A stretch of 64,000 nucleotides of DNA, from positions 1-64,000 of the IMG/VR virus record IMGVR_UViG_3300010354_000064; one strand, written 5' to 3'. The number at the start of each line of letters is the position of its first letter. The first letter of the stretch is position 1. The DNA is from a virus. The position numbers were made by a program, and so were the translations under genes. Shown here one piece after another: positions 22,239-31,310 of the stretch. The notes beneath the pieces were generated by a model, which was not told the origin of the DNA, did no database searches, and saw nothing but the letters and a program-made list of their open reading frames with translations.

Positions 22239-24032
22239 CTAGAAGCGACTCTCGGCCTCGGCAGGTTGCTCCTTCTTCTTGAGCCCGAGGTACTTCGTCA
22301 CCCGGTCGGCAACGTCCGACTGTTCCGCGATGGTGCCGCCGATAGCCCCGTAGATGCCACGGAGCACCTCGTTGAAGGTGGCGTCGTTCACCGTGAACAT
22401 GTCGCGTTCGATTTTGATGCGCGTGTCGTGCGGGTCCACGTTGAACATCTCCAGGATGAGGTCGATGGAAATCGAGCCCTTCTGGTAGAGGTTGAACAAG
22501 GCGTCGTACGTGTCCTGCGAGTCGCGGAGCGGCAAGCGCGTGAAGCTCAGGCGGGGGTAGAGCACTACCTCCTCGCCCCACTTGTCCTTCTCGATGAAGC
22601 CCTTGCGGCGCGCGACCGGCTTGAACAGGTACTCTTCGACGTACTCCTGGAGAAGTTCGCGCAGGAACAGGTACCGCTGGTTGATGACTTCGAGCTTCAA
22701 GCGGTCGCCCGAATAGAGCGTCTCGCCCGACATGAGGCTCTCGGTCACACCGAGGCCCGTGCGCAACCGACGCTCCGTCTGCTCGTACTCGGTCGAGAGG
22801 TCGAGGAGGCGGTCGCGGCTCCCCATCTCTTCCCAATGCACCTCGTAGTTCGTGATGATGGAGTAGTCGGGGTCCACGAGCGCCAAGTCCACCTGCTCCC
22901 GCAGAGATTCGGCGTCGGCCTGCGAGATGTCCTCGGCCCACACGATGCGCTTCGGCGTCATCGCACGGCTGGCAATCTGAGTCTGGGCCTGCCGGAGCTT
23001 CTCCCGGTAGTAGAGGGTGCGGAGACAGCGGTCGAGAAGGCTCTGCCCCATGTCGTCACCCGCGCCACGACGACCTGCCAGAAGGAACGCGAAGCTCCCC
23101 TCGTCGGGGTCAGTTCCGAGCGGGATGAGTTGGCTGCTCGCGATGTACTCCCGCACCTCGGCCGGAATCTCGTTGACCATCTCCTCGGCCATCGGGTCGC
23201 CTTGGCTCGCCTGCTCGATGAGCGCGCGGTCCCGGTCAGACGGGATGAGGTCCAACCGCACCTTGTCGGTGTAGTTGAACGTCGTGATTTTCACTTGGTC
23301 GATGGGGAAGATGAGGAGGCGGTCCCACCCCTGATAGTGCTTCTGGTAGTACCGAAGCTCCTCGTCCTCGCGGTTCGACTTCTCGACCCACGCCTCTTCG
23401 TCCTCTTCCTTGGTATCCCCTTCGTCGGTCAGGACCGACTTGCGGTTGACTTGGCGCTCGAAGCCCACGTCGTCCGGCATACTGACCTCGGAGTCCTCGG
23501 CGAACGCGATGACAGTTCCGTCAAGCCAGTAGTGGTGGACGAGCGTGATGAGCCGGTGGAAGAGCTTGATGCGCTTCGTCATCCGCTCGAAGAACGTCAG
23601 GATGTACTTACCGTAGTCGTCCGGCGAGTCGAAGCCCGCAGGGCACGTCGAGGGCTTCGGCGCGGCGAGCCGCACCTTCGAGAGCGGAAGCTCCGTGTGC
23701 AGGTCGATGGCCTGTGCGACCATCTCGTCGGTGTTGTAGAAGTGCCGGTAAATCTCGCGCTTTTCGCGGAGAGACTGCGGCAGTTCGAGAAAGTCAGTCG
23801 AAAGCTGGGGGCTGAAGAACGACTGGTTGCCAGAGAGGACGGTGTTACCCCCGATGTCCCCGGCGTACATGGCCGTCTTGTTCCGGTACTGCTGCCGGGC
23901 CGCACGCTCCTTGTCGGTGAGCGGCATGGACGAGCCCGCGCCCGTCTTGGTGACGAAAGGCGACCGACGAGCCTTCGGGGGCACGTCAACACCGACAGCG
24001 GTGCGGACGTTGGTGAAGTTACCTCGCGGCAT
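22239..24032 (-). CDS. portal protein
   Basis: 597 residues, ATG start. Features fit large-phage portals: EKREIYRHFYNTDEMVAQAI near residue 90, the wing and clip region with FPIDQVKITTFNYTDKVRLD, a long helical stem part and a C-terminal crown with KYLGLKKKEQPAEAESRF. It lies two small genes and a paralogous pair away from the large terminase, the normal portal location. It would form the dodecameric ring through which DNA is packaged. The 14-base overlap with the upstream gene suggests coupling. Confidence 0.8.
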   Translation of the reverse strand: MPRGNFTNVRTAVGVDVPPKARRSPFVTKTGAGSSMPLTDKERAARQQYRNKTAMYAGDIGGNTVLSGNQSFFSPQLSTDFLELPQSLREKREIYRHFYNTDEMVAQAIDLHTELPLSKVRLAAPKPSTCPAGFDSPDDYGKYILTFFERMTKRIKLFHRLITLVHHYWLDGTVIAFAEDSEVSMPDDVGFERQVNRKSVLTDEGDTKEEDEEAWVEKSNREDEELRYYQKHYQGWDRLLIFPIDQVKITTFNYTDKVRLDLIPSDRDRALIEQASQGDPMAEEMVNEIPAEVREYIASSQLIPLGTDPDEGSFAFLLAGRRGAGDDMGQSLLDRCLRTLYYREKLRQAQTQIASRAMTPKRIVWAEDISQADAESLREQVDLALVDPDYSIITNYEVHWEEMGSRDRLLDLSTEYEQTERRLRTGLGVTESLMSGETLYSGDRLKLEVINQRYLFLRELLQEYVEEYLFKPVARRKGFIEKDKWGEEVVLYPRLSFTRLPLRDSQDTYDALFNLYQKGSISIDLILEMFNVDPHDTRIKIERDMFTVNDATFNEVLRGIYGAIGGTIAEQSDVADRVTKYLGLKKKEQPAEAESRF

Positions 24033-24420
24033 GGCTCACCATCTCCTGCCCGTAAAGCTCAACGAGGTCGGGCGTAGCTTGGGGCTCCGCCTGCTGGGCA
24101 GCGCGCTTTTCAGCCTGACGGGCCTCTCGTTCAGCATGTTCTTCGGCTTCGACCTGCTCACGTCGGATGGTTTCGACAAGGCGACTAACGCTCGCCGTGC
24201 GACGAATCCCCCCATCAACCATGCTGCCGAAACGAGTCCAGGCGTTCGCGAACGTCACGTACCGGCTCGTGAAGGTGTCAGCCGGAGCCCGCCGGACCTT
24301 GCTGTAGAGGGCCTGGGAAAGCTCGACCATGCGCGCCGCAAGGCGGTCCATCTCGTCCCGGACGGAGTGAATCTCCCGGACGATTTCGGCGCTTTCGAGA
24401 TTTCGAGGGTCACGGCTCAT
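24019..24420 (-). CDS. small helical protein upstream of portal
   Basis: 133 residues, ATG start. Heptad-like helices run throughout, including IVREIHSVRDEMDRLAARMV and LVETIRREQVEAEEHAEREA, with a basic/Gln-rich tail. It overlaps the portal start by 14 bases. No family is recognised; a head-assembly or coiled-coil partner role is possible. Confidence 0.55.
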   Translation of the reverse strand: MSRDPRNLESAEIVREIHSVRDEMDRLAARMVELSQALYSKVRRAPADTFTSRYVTFANAWTRFGSMVDGGIRRTASVSRLVETIRREQVEAEEHAEREARQAEKRAAQQAEPQATPDLVELYGQEMVSHAAR

Positions 24421-24939
24421 CTACATGCTCGTCTGGATGCCCAGGTAGTAGCGGTTGGCTTTCTTCGGCACTTGCGCGCAGAAGCCCGTGAAGAAGCACG
24501 GAGCCAGGAGGCTACCCGAGAGCGTAAGCTCGTCCTCCTTCGTCCAGAGGCCGCGCAGCGACAAGTAGAGCACGTCGTTCGGCCCGTAGACAAGCGGCAC
24601 AAGGGGGCCACCCCCGATGCGGCTCGCGTACGTGTACCGCTCGTAGCTTGTCGTCATCATCAGGCAACCGCCCGAGAACATCGTCGCCTCGGCGTAGACC
24701 ACTTGGTTCCGGGTCATGCTGACGTACCCATCACCGGGCTCGTCAGAACCCCAGACGAGGAACCCGCCGTAGAGCCCGTTCGAGTACGTGACCGTCCGAA
24801 CATCGGGAACGACGTTCGCCCACATGACGCCCTGACCACCAGGCCAGCCACCCGCGAGCATCGACGTATCGACGGCGACGGTCTGCCGGTCCCCGTAGTA
24901 GAGGACGACGCACTCTCGGCCGCGCAGAATCTCGCTCAT
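24421..24939 (-). CDS. beta-rich virion protein, paralog of the next gene
   Basis: 172 residues. It aligns end to end with the 24942-25463 product: GGWPGGQGVMWANVVPD versus GWRGGQGVQWTPSTKD, YTYASRIGGGPLVPLVYGPN versus YTYLSRIGGGPLVPIVYSAS, and LRGLWTKEDELTLSG versus LRGYWTKEDEWTLSG. It is a tandem duplicate near the terminase and portal genes. The strand-rich composition suggests a structural protein. Function is otherwise unknown. Confidence 0.65.
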   Translation of the reverse strand: MSEILRGRECVVLYYGDRQTVAVDTSMLAGGWPGGQGVMWANVVPDVRTVTYSNGLYGGFLVWGSDEPGDGYVSMTRNQVVYAEATMFSGGCLMMTTSYERYTYASRIGGGPLVPLVYGPNDVLYLSLRGLWTKEDELTLSGSLLAPCFFTGFCAQVPKKANRYYLGIQTSM

Positions 24940-24941
24940 GG

Positions 24942-25463
24942 CTAGATGCTCACCTGGATGGTCATGTAGCCATCGGTCGAGGGGCTCGGAGCCTGCGCGC
25001 AGAAGCCGATGTAGTAGCTGTTCGGAGCGCGAGGGTCACCACTCAGCGTCCACTCGTCTTCCTTCGTCCAATACCCCCGGAGACTGAAGACGAGCCGGTC
25101 GCTCGCGCTGTAGACGATGGGCACGAGAGGCCCGCCGCCGATGCGGCTCAGATACGTGTACTTCTCGTACGTCGAGGTCGAAATGAGCCAGCCGCCCGCG
25201 CCGAACACGAGGTACTGGTAGGTCGGGAACTGCCTCGTCATCGACGTGAACTGGTCGGCAGACTCATCCGAGCCCCAGAGCGCGAAGCCCGCGTAGTACC
25301 CGTCCGACATCTTCACGGTCGGCAGGTCCTTCGTGGAAGGCGTCCATTGAACGCCCTGCCCCCCACGCCAGCCAGAAGCGGCGAGCGAGGGGTCTACCGC
25401 GACCGCGTAAGCATCCCCTTTCACGAGGATGATGGAGTCGCGGGTGCGCGGGAAATCAGCCAT
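24942..25463 (-). CDS. beta-rich virion protein, paralog of the previous gene
   Basis: 173 residues, ATG overlapping the upstream stop (ATGA). It is homologous to the 24421-24939 product over its full length. The two share RIGGGPLVP, WTKEDE and a C-terminal GFCAQ. Duplicated small virion proteins can form mixed rings or alternative decorations, but no such data are visible here. The length, composition and neighbourhood support a structural role. Confidence 0.65.
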   Translation of the reverse strand: MADFPRTRDSIILVKGDAYAVAVDPSLAASGWRGGQGVQWTPSTKDLPTVKMSDGYYAGFALWGSDESADQFTSMTRQFPTYQYLVFGAGGWLISTSTYEKYTYLSRIGGGPLVPIVYSASDRLVFSLRGYWTKEDEWTLSGDPRAPNSYYIGFCAQAPSPSTDGYMTIQVSI

Positions 25464-25717
25464 CAGACAACCTCTTGGGTCGTGTTCTTGCGGCCGGGCG
25501 TCTGCCCCCAGGTCGTCACGACCTGCTTGAGCATTTCCAGGTGCGGCAAGCTCCCGAGGCTAATCTGGTCCCACGCGCCGCCGAGCGACCGGAACGCCGT
25601 GCGGATGACCATGTAGTCGGTCTTCTCGGTGACGAGAGTCTCGCCGAACATGTGGTCCACCATCTGGCGAATCACATGGTTCGCGAACACCTTGGGGGGC
25701 GACTTGTTCTCGTCCAT
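25463..25717 (-). CDS. small hypothetical protein
   Basis: 84 residues, ATG start. The core, VFANHVIRQMVDHMFGETLV followed by TDYMVIRTAFRSLGGAWDQI, is helical. It sits between the large terminase and the paralogous virion pair. No domain is recognised. Tight packing on both sides supports it as a gene. Confidence 0.55.
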   Translation of the reverse strand: MDENKSPPKVFANHVIRQMVDHMFGETLVTEKTDYMVIRTAFRSLGGAWDQISLGSLPHLEMLKQVVTTWGQTPGRKNTTQEVV

Positions 25718-25740
25718 GCTTGGGGCTTCCTAGAAGGGCT

Positions 25741-27762
25741 TTACCGCCCCCTACCTCGGAGAACACCACCGCGCTGGGGACTACCTCGACCAGGAGCCAC
25801 TCGGTCACCGGCCCCACCGTGTGCCTTCGCGCGCGTCATCTGGTAGCGCGCCAAGGTCATACCGCCCCCAACCTGCCCCGCGTGAGGGTTCGTGGAAGCG
25901 ACGTACTTCATGGTCGTAAGTCTCTGCGCGGCAAGCCAGACGGAACGGACGAAGGCATCCGCCTGGTCGTCGTGGTAACCCGAGTTCGGAGGAGCCTGCA
26001 CGGTGACGACGTTCTTGCTCGACTGTTCGGCCTGGAGCGTGAGTAGCTCCTGGATAAACGGCGAGTGCTTGCCCTTGATGCCCGCCTGCTCACCAATCGG
26101 CCAGTCGTAGAGCCGGAGCTTGCGGTCGAACATCATCAGCTTCGCGTTTTGGTAGATTTTGCTCGCGAAGTCGCGGGTGAAGAACTCGGATTTGAACTGG
26201 CCCAGGCCCTTCTTGCGGAGCGCCTGCTCCAGCGGGATGCCGTTCCAGCGGTCGAAGATGCCCTCGACGATGAAGAACCGCTTGGTGAGCCCGGTAATCC
26301 AGTTGGCGATTTCCTCGAAGTCGAGGCGCTCGACCTCGGAGATACGCCGCGCATAGTCGCACGAGTAGTTCGGCAGGTGCGGGTTTGCCTGCCGCCAGTC
26401 CACCCCTGCGTACCATGTCTCGTGGTAGTCGAGCACCACCTTGTCGCCCTCGACGTGCGTGATGAAGACGGTTGTGCCGTCGTTCATGAGGCCGAGGTCG
26501 ATGCCCATGAAGTAGGGGTAGCGCGGGATGCCCTGCTCGACTGGCCGGAGAGCAGAGTCGATGCAGTCGGTGAGGTCTACCTCACGCTCAATCCAGCCAC
26601 GCACACGGTCGCTGAACTGCGCGCCGTACTCCGTCATGAAGGTCGCCGGGTCGGCGTGGTACTTCTGCCGGAGGAACTCGGGTTCGACGGTCGGGTTCAC
26701 CTCCCAGGTCGGGGCCTGGATGGCGAGCATGTTGGCCGAGCCCGGCCCGTTGCTCATCGCAAGGTGGTAAAGCTCGTAGAACTTGCCTGCCTTGTTCAGC
26801 GGGCTGGAGATGCAGATGATGCGCGACTCGACCGGGCCGATGGGAACCGTGGTGTCGGCAGGGTCTTTGGGGCTGAAGGCGAGCGCGCTCGGCGTGACGG
26901 CGTTGTAGATTTGCTCGGCCGACGAGTTGCCCTTGTCCTGGAAGTGGGCCATCTCGTCAAGGATGATGACGATGTTGCCGGAGCCGCGAAGGCCCTTGGC
27001 GACGCATGACTTGAAGGTCACGCGCATCGTCGCCTTGCCGTTGAACGAGACGAACTTGCCGTTCTCGTGCCGCGCCGTCTCGCCGTACTTCTTGATGTCG
27101 TAGGGCGTGCGGAACTGAATGTGCGAGAGCGTGTTGTTCGCGATGTACGGCTTGAAGTACTCGCACCGGCTGAGGTGGGTCGTCACCTCGTTGAAGAGGA
27201 GGCTCGCCTGGTCCTTGTCGGTGGCGACCGAGATAATCTGGATGCGGTTGCCGCTCGGGAGCCCGTAGTAGCCCTGCGGGTGCTCCAGGTTCAGGAGCCG
27301 GTAGACCTCGTAGCTGGCGAAGATGCCAGACATAGTGGTCTTCCCGGCGCGGCGGCCGATGGATAGCAGAAGCTCCCGTCGCTCGTGGTCCTGCTCCCCG
27401 ACGTTGCACCTCCCCTCCTCGTAGAGGAAGCGGACGTACTCTTTCTCGGTCATGTGGTACAAGACCTTGGTGCGAAACATGTCTCGCACCTCGATGGTCT
27501 TGACCTTATCCTCCAGCGGGATGTGGTAGTAGAGCTTGACGATGGCGCGCTGCACCGGGTACAGCCGCATCCCAAGGCCCCACGACTGCTCGATGTAGTC
27601 GAGGACGTTGAAGATGCGCGGGCGCTTCGGTCCCGTCTGAACGGCTGCCGCATCGGCAGGAGCGTTCGCTAGCTCGACAGTCGCCTTAGCCTGCTGGCCC
27701 GCTTGGCGGATGAGCGAGGATAGGGCGGGGCCTTTGCTCTGTTGAGCCTTGGGGGCAGCCAT
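25741..27762 (-). CDS. terL: terminase large subunit
   Basis: 673 residues, ATG start. ATPase domain: Walker A at 136-143 (GRRAGKTT) and Walker B at about 264-270 (IVIILDE). RNase H-type nuclease domain: first acid in FMGIDLGLMNDGT (D422), another in the IFDRWNG region (about 505) and the C-terminal HDDQADAF (about 610). The motor pumps DNA through the portal and cuts it. Length fits the family. The N-terminal 50 residues are Ala/Gln-rich and disordered, and the C-terminus is Gly/Arg-rich. A small-terminase candidate lies directly upstream. Confidence 0.93.
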   Translation of the reverse strand: MAAPKAQQSKGPALSSLIRQAGQQAKATVELANAPADAAAVQTGPKRPRIFNVLDYIEQSWGLGMRLYPVQRAIVKLYYHIPLEDKVKTIEVRDMFRTKVLYHMTEKEYVRFLYEEGRCNVGEQDHERRELLLSIGRRAGKTTMSGIFASYEVYRLLNLEHPQGYYGLPSGNRIQIISVATDKDQASLLFNEVTTHLSRCEYFKPYIANNTLSHIQFRTPYDIKKYGETARHENGKFVSFNGKATMRVTFKSCVAKGLRGSGNIVIILDEMAHFQDKGNSSAEQIYNAVTPSALAFSPKDPADTTVPIGPVESRIICISSPLNKAGKFYELYHLAMSNGPGSANMLAIQAPTWEVNPTVEPEFLRQKYHADPATFMTEYGAQFSDRVRGWIEREVDLTDCIDSALRPVEQGIPRYPYFMGIDLGLMNDGTTVFITHVEGDKVVLDYHETWYAGVDWRQANPHLPNYSCDYARRISEVERLDFEEIANWITGLTKRFFIVEGIFDRWNGIPLEQALRKKGLGQFKSEFFTRDFASKIYQNAKLMMFDRKLRLYDWPIGEQAGIKGKHSPFIQELLTLQAEQSSKNVVTVQAPPNSGYHDDQADAFVRSVWLAAQRLTTMKYVASTNPHAGQVGGGMTLARYQMTRAKAHGGAGDRVAPGRGSPQRGGVLRGRGR

Positions 27763-27765
27763 GCG

Positions 27766-28458
27766 TCAGCGAACCGCGTCGGCCGCTCGGTCTTCCCAGC
27801 CCTCGATTTTCGTCGAGAAACGGTTGAAGAAGAGGTCGATTTGCTCGGGCGTGAGAGTGTCGGCAGCGACCTCGCGCATCATCTCAATCCAGAGGGCAAA
27901 GACCTTCTGGAACTTCTCAGCACGCAGGTCGATGGCGTCGCTGCCGAGCTTCTTGATTTCAAGCTCGATGTTCGCGATTTTCGTCAGGGCGTCGATGCGA
28001 CGAGTGCTCGTCTGGGCCGTATCCTTGCCGTACTTCTCGTTCTCGATGCGCTGGAAGTGCAAGGCAGCAGCCTCTTTGGCGACCTCGGCTCGGATGAGCT
28101 TGAGCACCTGGGCCGCATCGGCTGCTCCGCGCGTCGCCTGAACGACGGCATCGGAGTCGATGAACTTCGCCTTCTCCTCGCTGATGAGCGCGTGGTACTG
28201 AAGGTCGGAGGTCGTCGGCATCCGCTCGACCTTCCGGGGACGCCCCGGCCCGCGCTGAACCTTCAGGGCGTTCCCCTGCTTGCCCTTGCCACCAAGCGTC
28301 GGCGCAGCGTGAACGGGGAGAAGCTGAAGGACGTTCGTGGCCTTGCCGGACTCGCTGACCTCGGCCGTCTCGCCGATGGGGTCCGCGTCATCCTGTTCGT
28401 CGTCGGCATCGACCTCGGTGTCGGTCGTCTCATCCACGGGGGACTTGTCGGTCATCAT
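27766..28458 (-). CDS. candidate small terminase subunit with AT-hook
   Basis: 230 residues, with an ATG ATG double start. The first 60 residues are acidic and disordered. RGPGRPRK at about 69-76 is an AT-hook core, a minor-groove DNA-binding element. The rest is helical (RIDALTKIANIELEIKKLGS). Its position immediately upstream of the large terminase and its DNA-binding motif make a small terminase or DNA-recognition factor likely. The fold is not recognisable by eye, so the call is inferred from context. Confidence 0.55.
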   Translation of the reverse strand: MMTDKSPVDETTDTEVDADDEQDDADPIGETAEVSESGKATNVLQLLPVHAAPTLGGKGKQGNALKVQRGPGRPRKVERMPTTSDLQYHALISEEKAKFIDSDAVVQATRGAADAAQVLKLIRAEVAKEAAALHFQRIENEKYGKDTAQTSTRRIDALTKIANIELEIKKLGSDAIDLRAEKFQKVFALWIEMMREVAADTLTPEQIDLFFNRFSTKIEGWEDRAADAVR

Positions 28459-28470
28459 GCGAGCCTCGCG

Positions 28471-29043
28471 CTACTTCTTGCCCACGGGCGGGGTGCCCCC
28501 GCCGCCCTCGGTGCGAATGAGGTACTGGGACAGGTTGGACACGGTATCATAACCTTTGTCCTTGGGCACCTGCTTGTCGAGCGCCTTCTGGAGGTCTTTC
28601 CCCGTCTCCGCAAAGTTGCGTACCCCCATCTGGTTCGGCGTTCCAGCGAACACGTCCTCGGGCCGAATATCTCGACGATGGTCTTTTACGATGTCCTCGC
28701 GATGGTTCACGCCGCGTGCGTGCTCCTTCACGATGTCCTTGTCGATGCCCTTCGGCTTGTTGATGGGGTGCGTGTGCTTGACCGCCTCCTGCCGCGCCTT
28801 CGGAGGCTGGTCGGCTTGAAGAAAGCGAGCCACGACGCGGTGCGGTGAAGCGGTCGCCTTCTTTAGTTTGGTCGCGTGCCCGCCCTTGTCGCGCAGCAGT
28901 TGCCTAACCTTGGCGAGAGGCAATTTCACGCGAATCGTGCCGTATTGCTCCTCGACTTCCCCGAAGATGTCCTCGGCGTCGGCGAGTCCGATACCCTCAA
29001 GCTCGATGAACTTGCCACGGTCGATAATAGTGACTTGGCTCAC
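28471..29043 (-). CDS. hypothetical protein with RVVARFL motif
   Basis: 190 residues, GTG start overlapping the upstream TGA (GTGA), with GGGGG upstream. The first 65 residues look folded (DAEDIFGEVEEQYGTIRVKL, PLAKVRQLLRD). Then comes PHRVVARFLQADQPPKARQ, which shares RVV.R(F/Y)L with other products here, followed by a basic, histidine-rich disordered region. A virion or packaging association is possible, but the function is unknown. Confidence 0.55.
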   Translation of the reverse strand: MSQVTIIDRGKFIELEGIGLADAEDIFGEVEEQYGTIRVKLPLAKVRQLLRDKGGHATKLKKATASPHRVVARFLQADQPPKARQEAVKHTHPINKPKGIDKDIVKEHARGVNHREDIVKDHRRDIRPEDVFAGTPNQMGVRNFAETGKDLQKALDKQVPKDKGYDTVSNLSQYLIRTEGGGGTPPVGKK

Positions 29044-31301
29044 AGCTTGACCCCCTGCCCCGCGCCCCCGAACTCGACGCCGATGGTGTCGGCGACCTTC
29101 ACGGGGTCGAGTTCCACGTCGAGCCCGCCGTTCTGAAGCTGGTACTCAGCCATCATGGTGAGCCCGTTGTTCATGAGGCTCTCGTAGCTGACCTCGGTGG
29201 ACTTACCCGAAGCCAGCACCTCGCGCTGCTGCGCGGCCTTGTTGACGTAAGGCGGCTCCTCGACAAGCGGCTTGTTGACGACCGAGCAGAAGCCCGGCCG
29301 CGACTGGTGAACGCACGAGCCGCACTTCGAGCCCTGCTTGAGGTAGGGGACGAGTCGCGTCCGGTGGAGGCTCGCGGCTTCCTTGCAGCCCTTGCCGTAG
29401 TCGTCGTAGGCCGTCGGGTCAACGTAGTGGATGCCCTGGAGCCCCTGCTCGGCGATGACCGGACGAAGCTCCTCGGCGGAAGCCGTCAGGTCGCGCACCT
29501 CGAAGCGCCCCTTGAGGGAGGCCAGGAGGTCAGCCCCGTAAAGCCCCTCGTTCAGGAACCGCCGAGCGGTCTTGACGATTTCCCGCTTCGTGAGGCTCGA
29601 CGTGCTCGCCGCCTCCCCGCTTCGGTTCATCGTGTGAGCCTGAGCGAGCGCCTGGGCCATGCGGGTTGCCGGAGTCTGCTGGCCCTGAATGACCTGCCTG
29701 CGGGCCGAAGCGTGCATCGAGGCGAGAACGCTCCGAACGTCCTCGCCCGTCGGAACGACCGAGAGGCCCGCCGTCCGGTACTCCAAGGCGGCGCGCTCGA
29801 CCGTCTCCTGCGTGTAGAGTTCGGCCGCCTCCTTCACGAGAGGCTTGCCGTACATGAGGCAGCGGGACATCTTGCTGTAGATACAGCCCGAGCACTTCGA
29901 GCCCGCGACAATGCCTCGAACAGCGGGGTTGTAGGTCGCGAAGAAGTCCGCGCCCGTCCGGCAGTCATCGAACGACTCCTGGGTCGAGTAGATGACGCCG
30001 TAGAGGCCCGCCTCGCGGAGCATCGGCTCCAGGTGCGGGCGAGCAAGCTCGATGTCCGTGGTCTGAAAGGCGTGCTTCAGAACCGAGAGCACCTCGTCCT
30101 GGCCGCGACCCTTCAACATCTCGCGTCGGAGAAGGGCGACCATCGGGCGAGCCTTCTCGGCAGCGATGACGTTCCGAGCGTCCTCGTCCCGCTTGCGGGT
30201 GAGGTTGCTGGCCGCGATGAGTTGCTGGTCGGCCTCCTCGGCGGCGACCGGAGCCGCCACTCGCTGCTGCCCCGCGCCGACGTAAGTCGAACGCTCGGGG
30301 GCCTCCAGCCCTGACGCCTTCGCGCGAATGGTGGCGATGGTGTGTTCGTCGGTGGCCGACGCGACGATGCGGTAGGCCGACTGGGCCTGCTGGACCGTGA
30401 TGCGGCCAGTCGCGAGCGCCGTCTTGACGGCCATCTTCGCCTGCTCACGGGCAGCCGTCAAATCGACGGGCCGAACATAGTCCTCGTGGGCCTCGACCGG
30501 GCGCATGAGCCGCGCCACGTTGTCGATGGGCTTCGGCATCGGAGCCGGGCCGGGGGCCTCGAAGTCCTCGGCCAGCATGGCGAGCCGGATGCGTTGCTTC
30601 GAGGTCACGGTGGCAAGGGGGCCGGATGCCACCACGTCTTTGCCCTTCGACCGTTGAAGCTGCTCGACCTCGGCCGCGAGCGCGTCCGAGTAGGGCACCT
30701 GAATCTTGATTTCCTTGTGGAAGACCGCGCAGTTGTCGCCGCCGGTCGGGGTCTTCATGGCGTGGACACACCCCGCGCACGTCGGCTTGGCGACGACGAA
30801 ACGGGCCTCCTTCGCGTACCGCTTCACGAACTCGGCAGGCTGACTAGCACCCTTGTGGCAGCCCGCGAAGTCCGAGGCGTCGATGTAGAGCTTGCCGAGG
30901 AGGCCGCGCTCCGCAACGGCTTCCTCTAGCTCGACACGAGCGGCACGAAGGCTCTCACGGTCGAACCGTTTGGCGAGCGCGTCCCGAAGCCTGTTGAGGT
31001 CAGGCGACTGCATGAGAGCAAACCGCGCAACCTTGCGGATGTCCTCGGGCTTGGCTCGAAGGGGACCGTGCTCCGCCGAGAGGTCGCCCATCGTGTGCAG
31101 CAGGCTGCCCTTGTTCTCGACGTACGACGAAGCGGGCTTGTCCTCGTGGCTCCAGAGAGCTTCGAGGTCGGGCACCACGTCGAGGTTCTGCTTGGGCAGC
31201 GTGTCCTGCGCGCGATACTCGGCCGGGTCCACCTCCAACCAGTCGAGGTTGGGGACGGAGCCCTCCTTCAGAAACGCGCCCAAATCACCAAGGTCAGCCA
31301 T
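29040..31301 (-). CDS. protein with three cysteine-cluster repeats
   Basis: 753 residues, ATG with GAGGAA upstream. Three repeats of about 100 residues lie near 90-200, 388-500 and 575-680. Each has a helical part, then G-L-x-G-x-x-Y, a cysteine within the next 15 residues, and a second cluster: CAGCVHAMKTPTGGDNC, CSGCIYSKMSRC and CGSCVHQSRPGFC. Each unit then ends K-P-L-V-x-E or similar. Four Cys per unit suggests a zinc or iron-sulfur site. No known family is recognised. It is located between the small-terminase candidate and head proteins, so it is likely packaged or involved in packaging. Confidence 0.6.
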   Translation of the reverse strand: MADLGDLGAFLKEGSVPNLDWLEVDPAEYRAQDTLPKQNLDVVPDLEALWSHEDKPASSYVENKGSLLHTMGDLSAEHGPLRAKPEDIRKVARFALMQSPDLNRLRDALAKRFDRESLRAARVELEEAVAERGLLGKLYIDASDFAGCHKGASQPAEFVKRYAKEARFVVAKPTCAGCVHAMKTPTGGDNCAVFHKEIKIQVPYSDALAAEVEQLQRSKGKDVVASGPLATVTSKQRIRLAMLAEDFEAPGPAPMPKPIDNVARLMRPVEAHEDYVRPVDLTAAREQAKMAVKTALATGRITVQQAQSAYRIVASATDEHTIATIRAKASGLEAPERSTYVGAGQQRVAAPVAAEEADQQLIAASNLTRKRDEDARNVIAAEKARPMVALLRREMLKGRGQDEVLSVLKHAFQTTDIELARPHLEPMLREAGLYGVIYSTQESFDDCRTGADFFATYNPAVRGIVAGSKCSGCIYSKMSRCLMYGKPLVKEAAELYTQETVERAALEYRTAGLSVVPTGEDVRSVLASMHASARRQVIQGQQTPATRMAQALAQAHTMNRSGEAASTSSLTKREIVKTARRFLNEGLYGADLLASLKGRFEVRDLTASAEELRPVIAEQGLQGIHYVDPTAYDDYGKGCKEAASLHRTRLVPYLKQGSKCGSCVHQSRPGFCSVVNKPLVEEPPYVNKAAQQREVLASGKSTEVSYESLMNNGLTMMAEYQLQNGGLDVELDPVKVADTIGVEFGGAGQGVKL

Positions 31302-31310
31302 CGCAGTTCC

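Noticed and set aside
22266-24077. Long plus-strand open frames opposite portal and other minus-strand genes (also 6989-8491, 8969-10498, 55662-57350)
   Set aside because: They lie exactly antisense to well-supported minus-strand genes and are rich in Arg/Val/Leu/His. Long antisense frames are expected from strong GC3 codon bias.
30100-30460. Other minus-strand frames within 29040-31301
   Set aside because: Ser/Arg/Pro-rich shadows of the triplicated cysteine-cluster gene.
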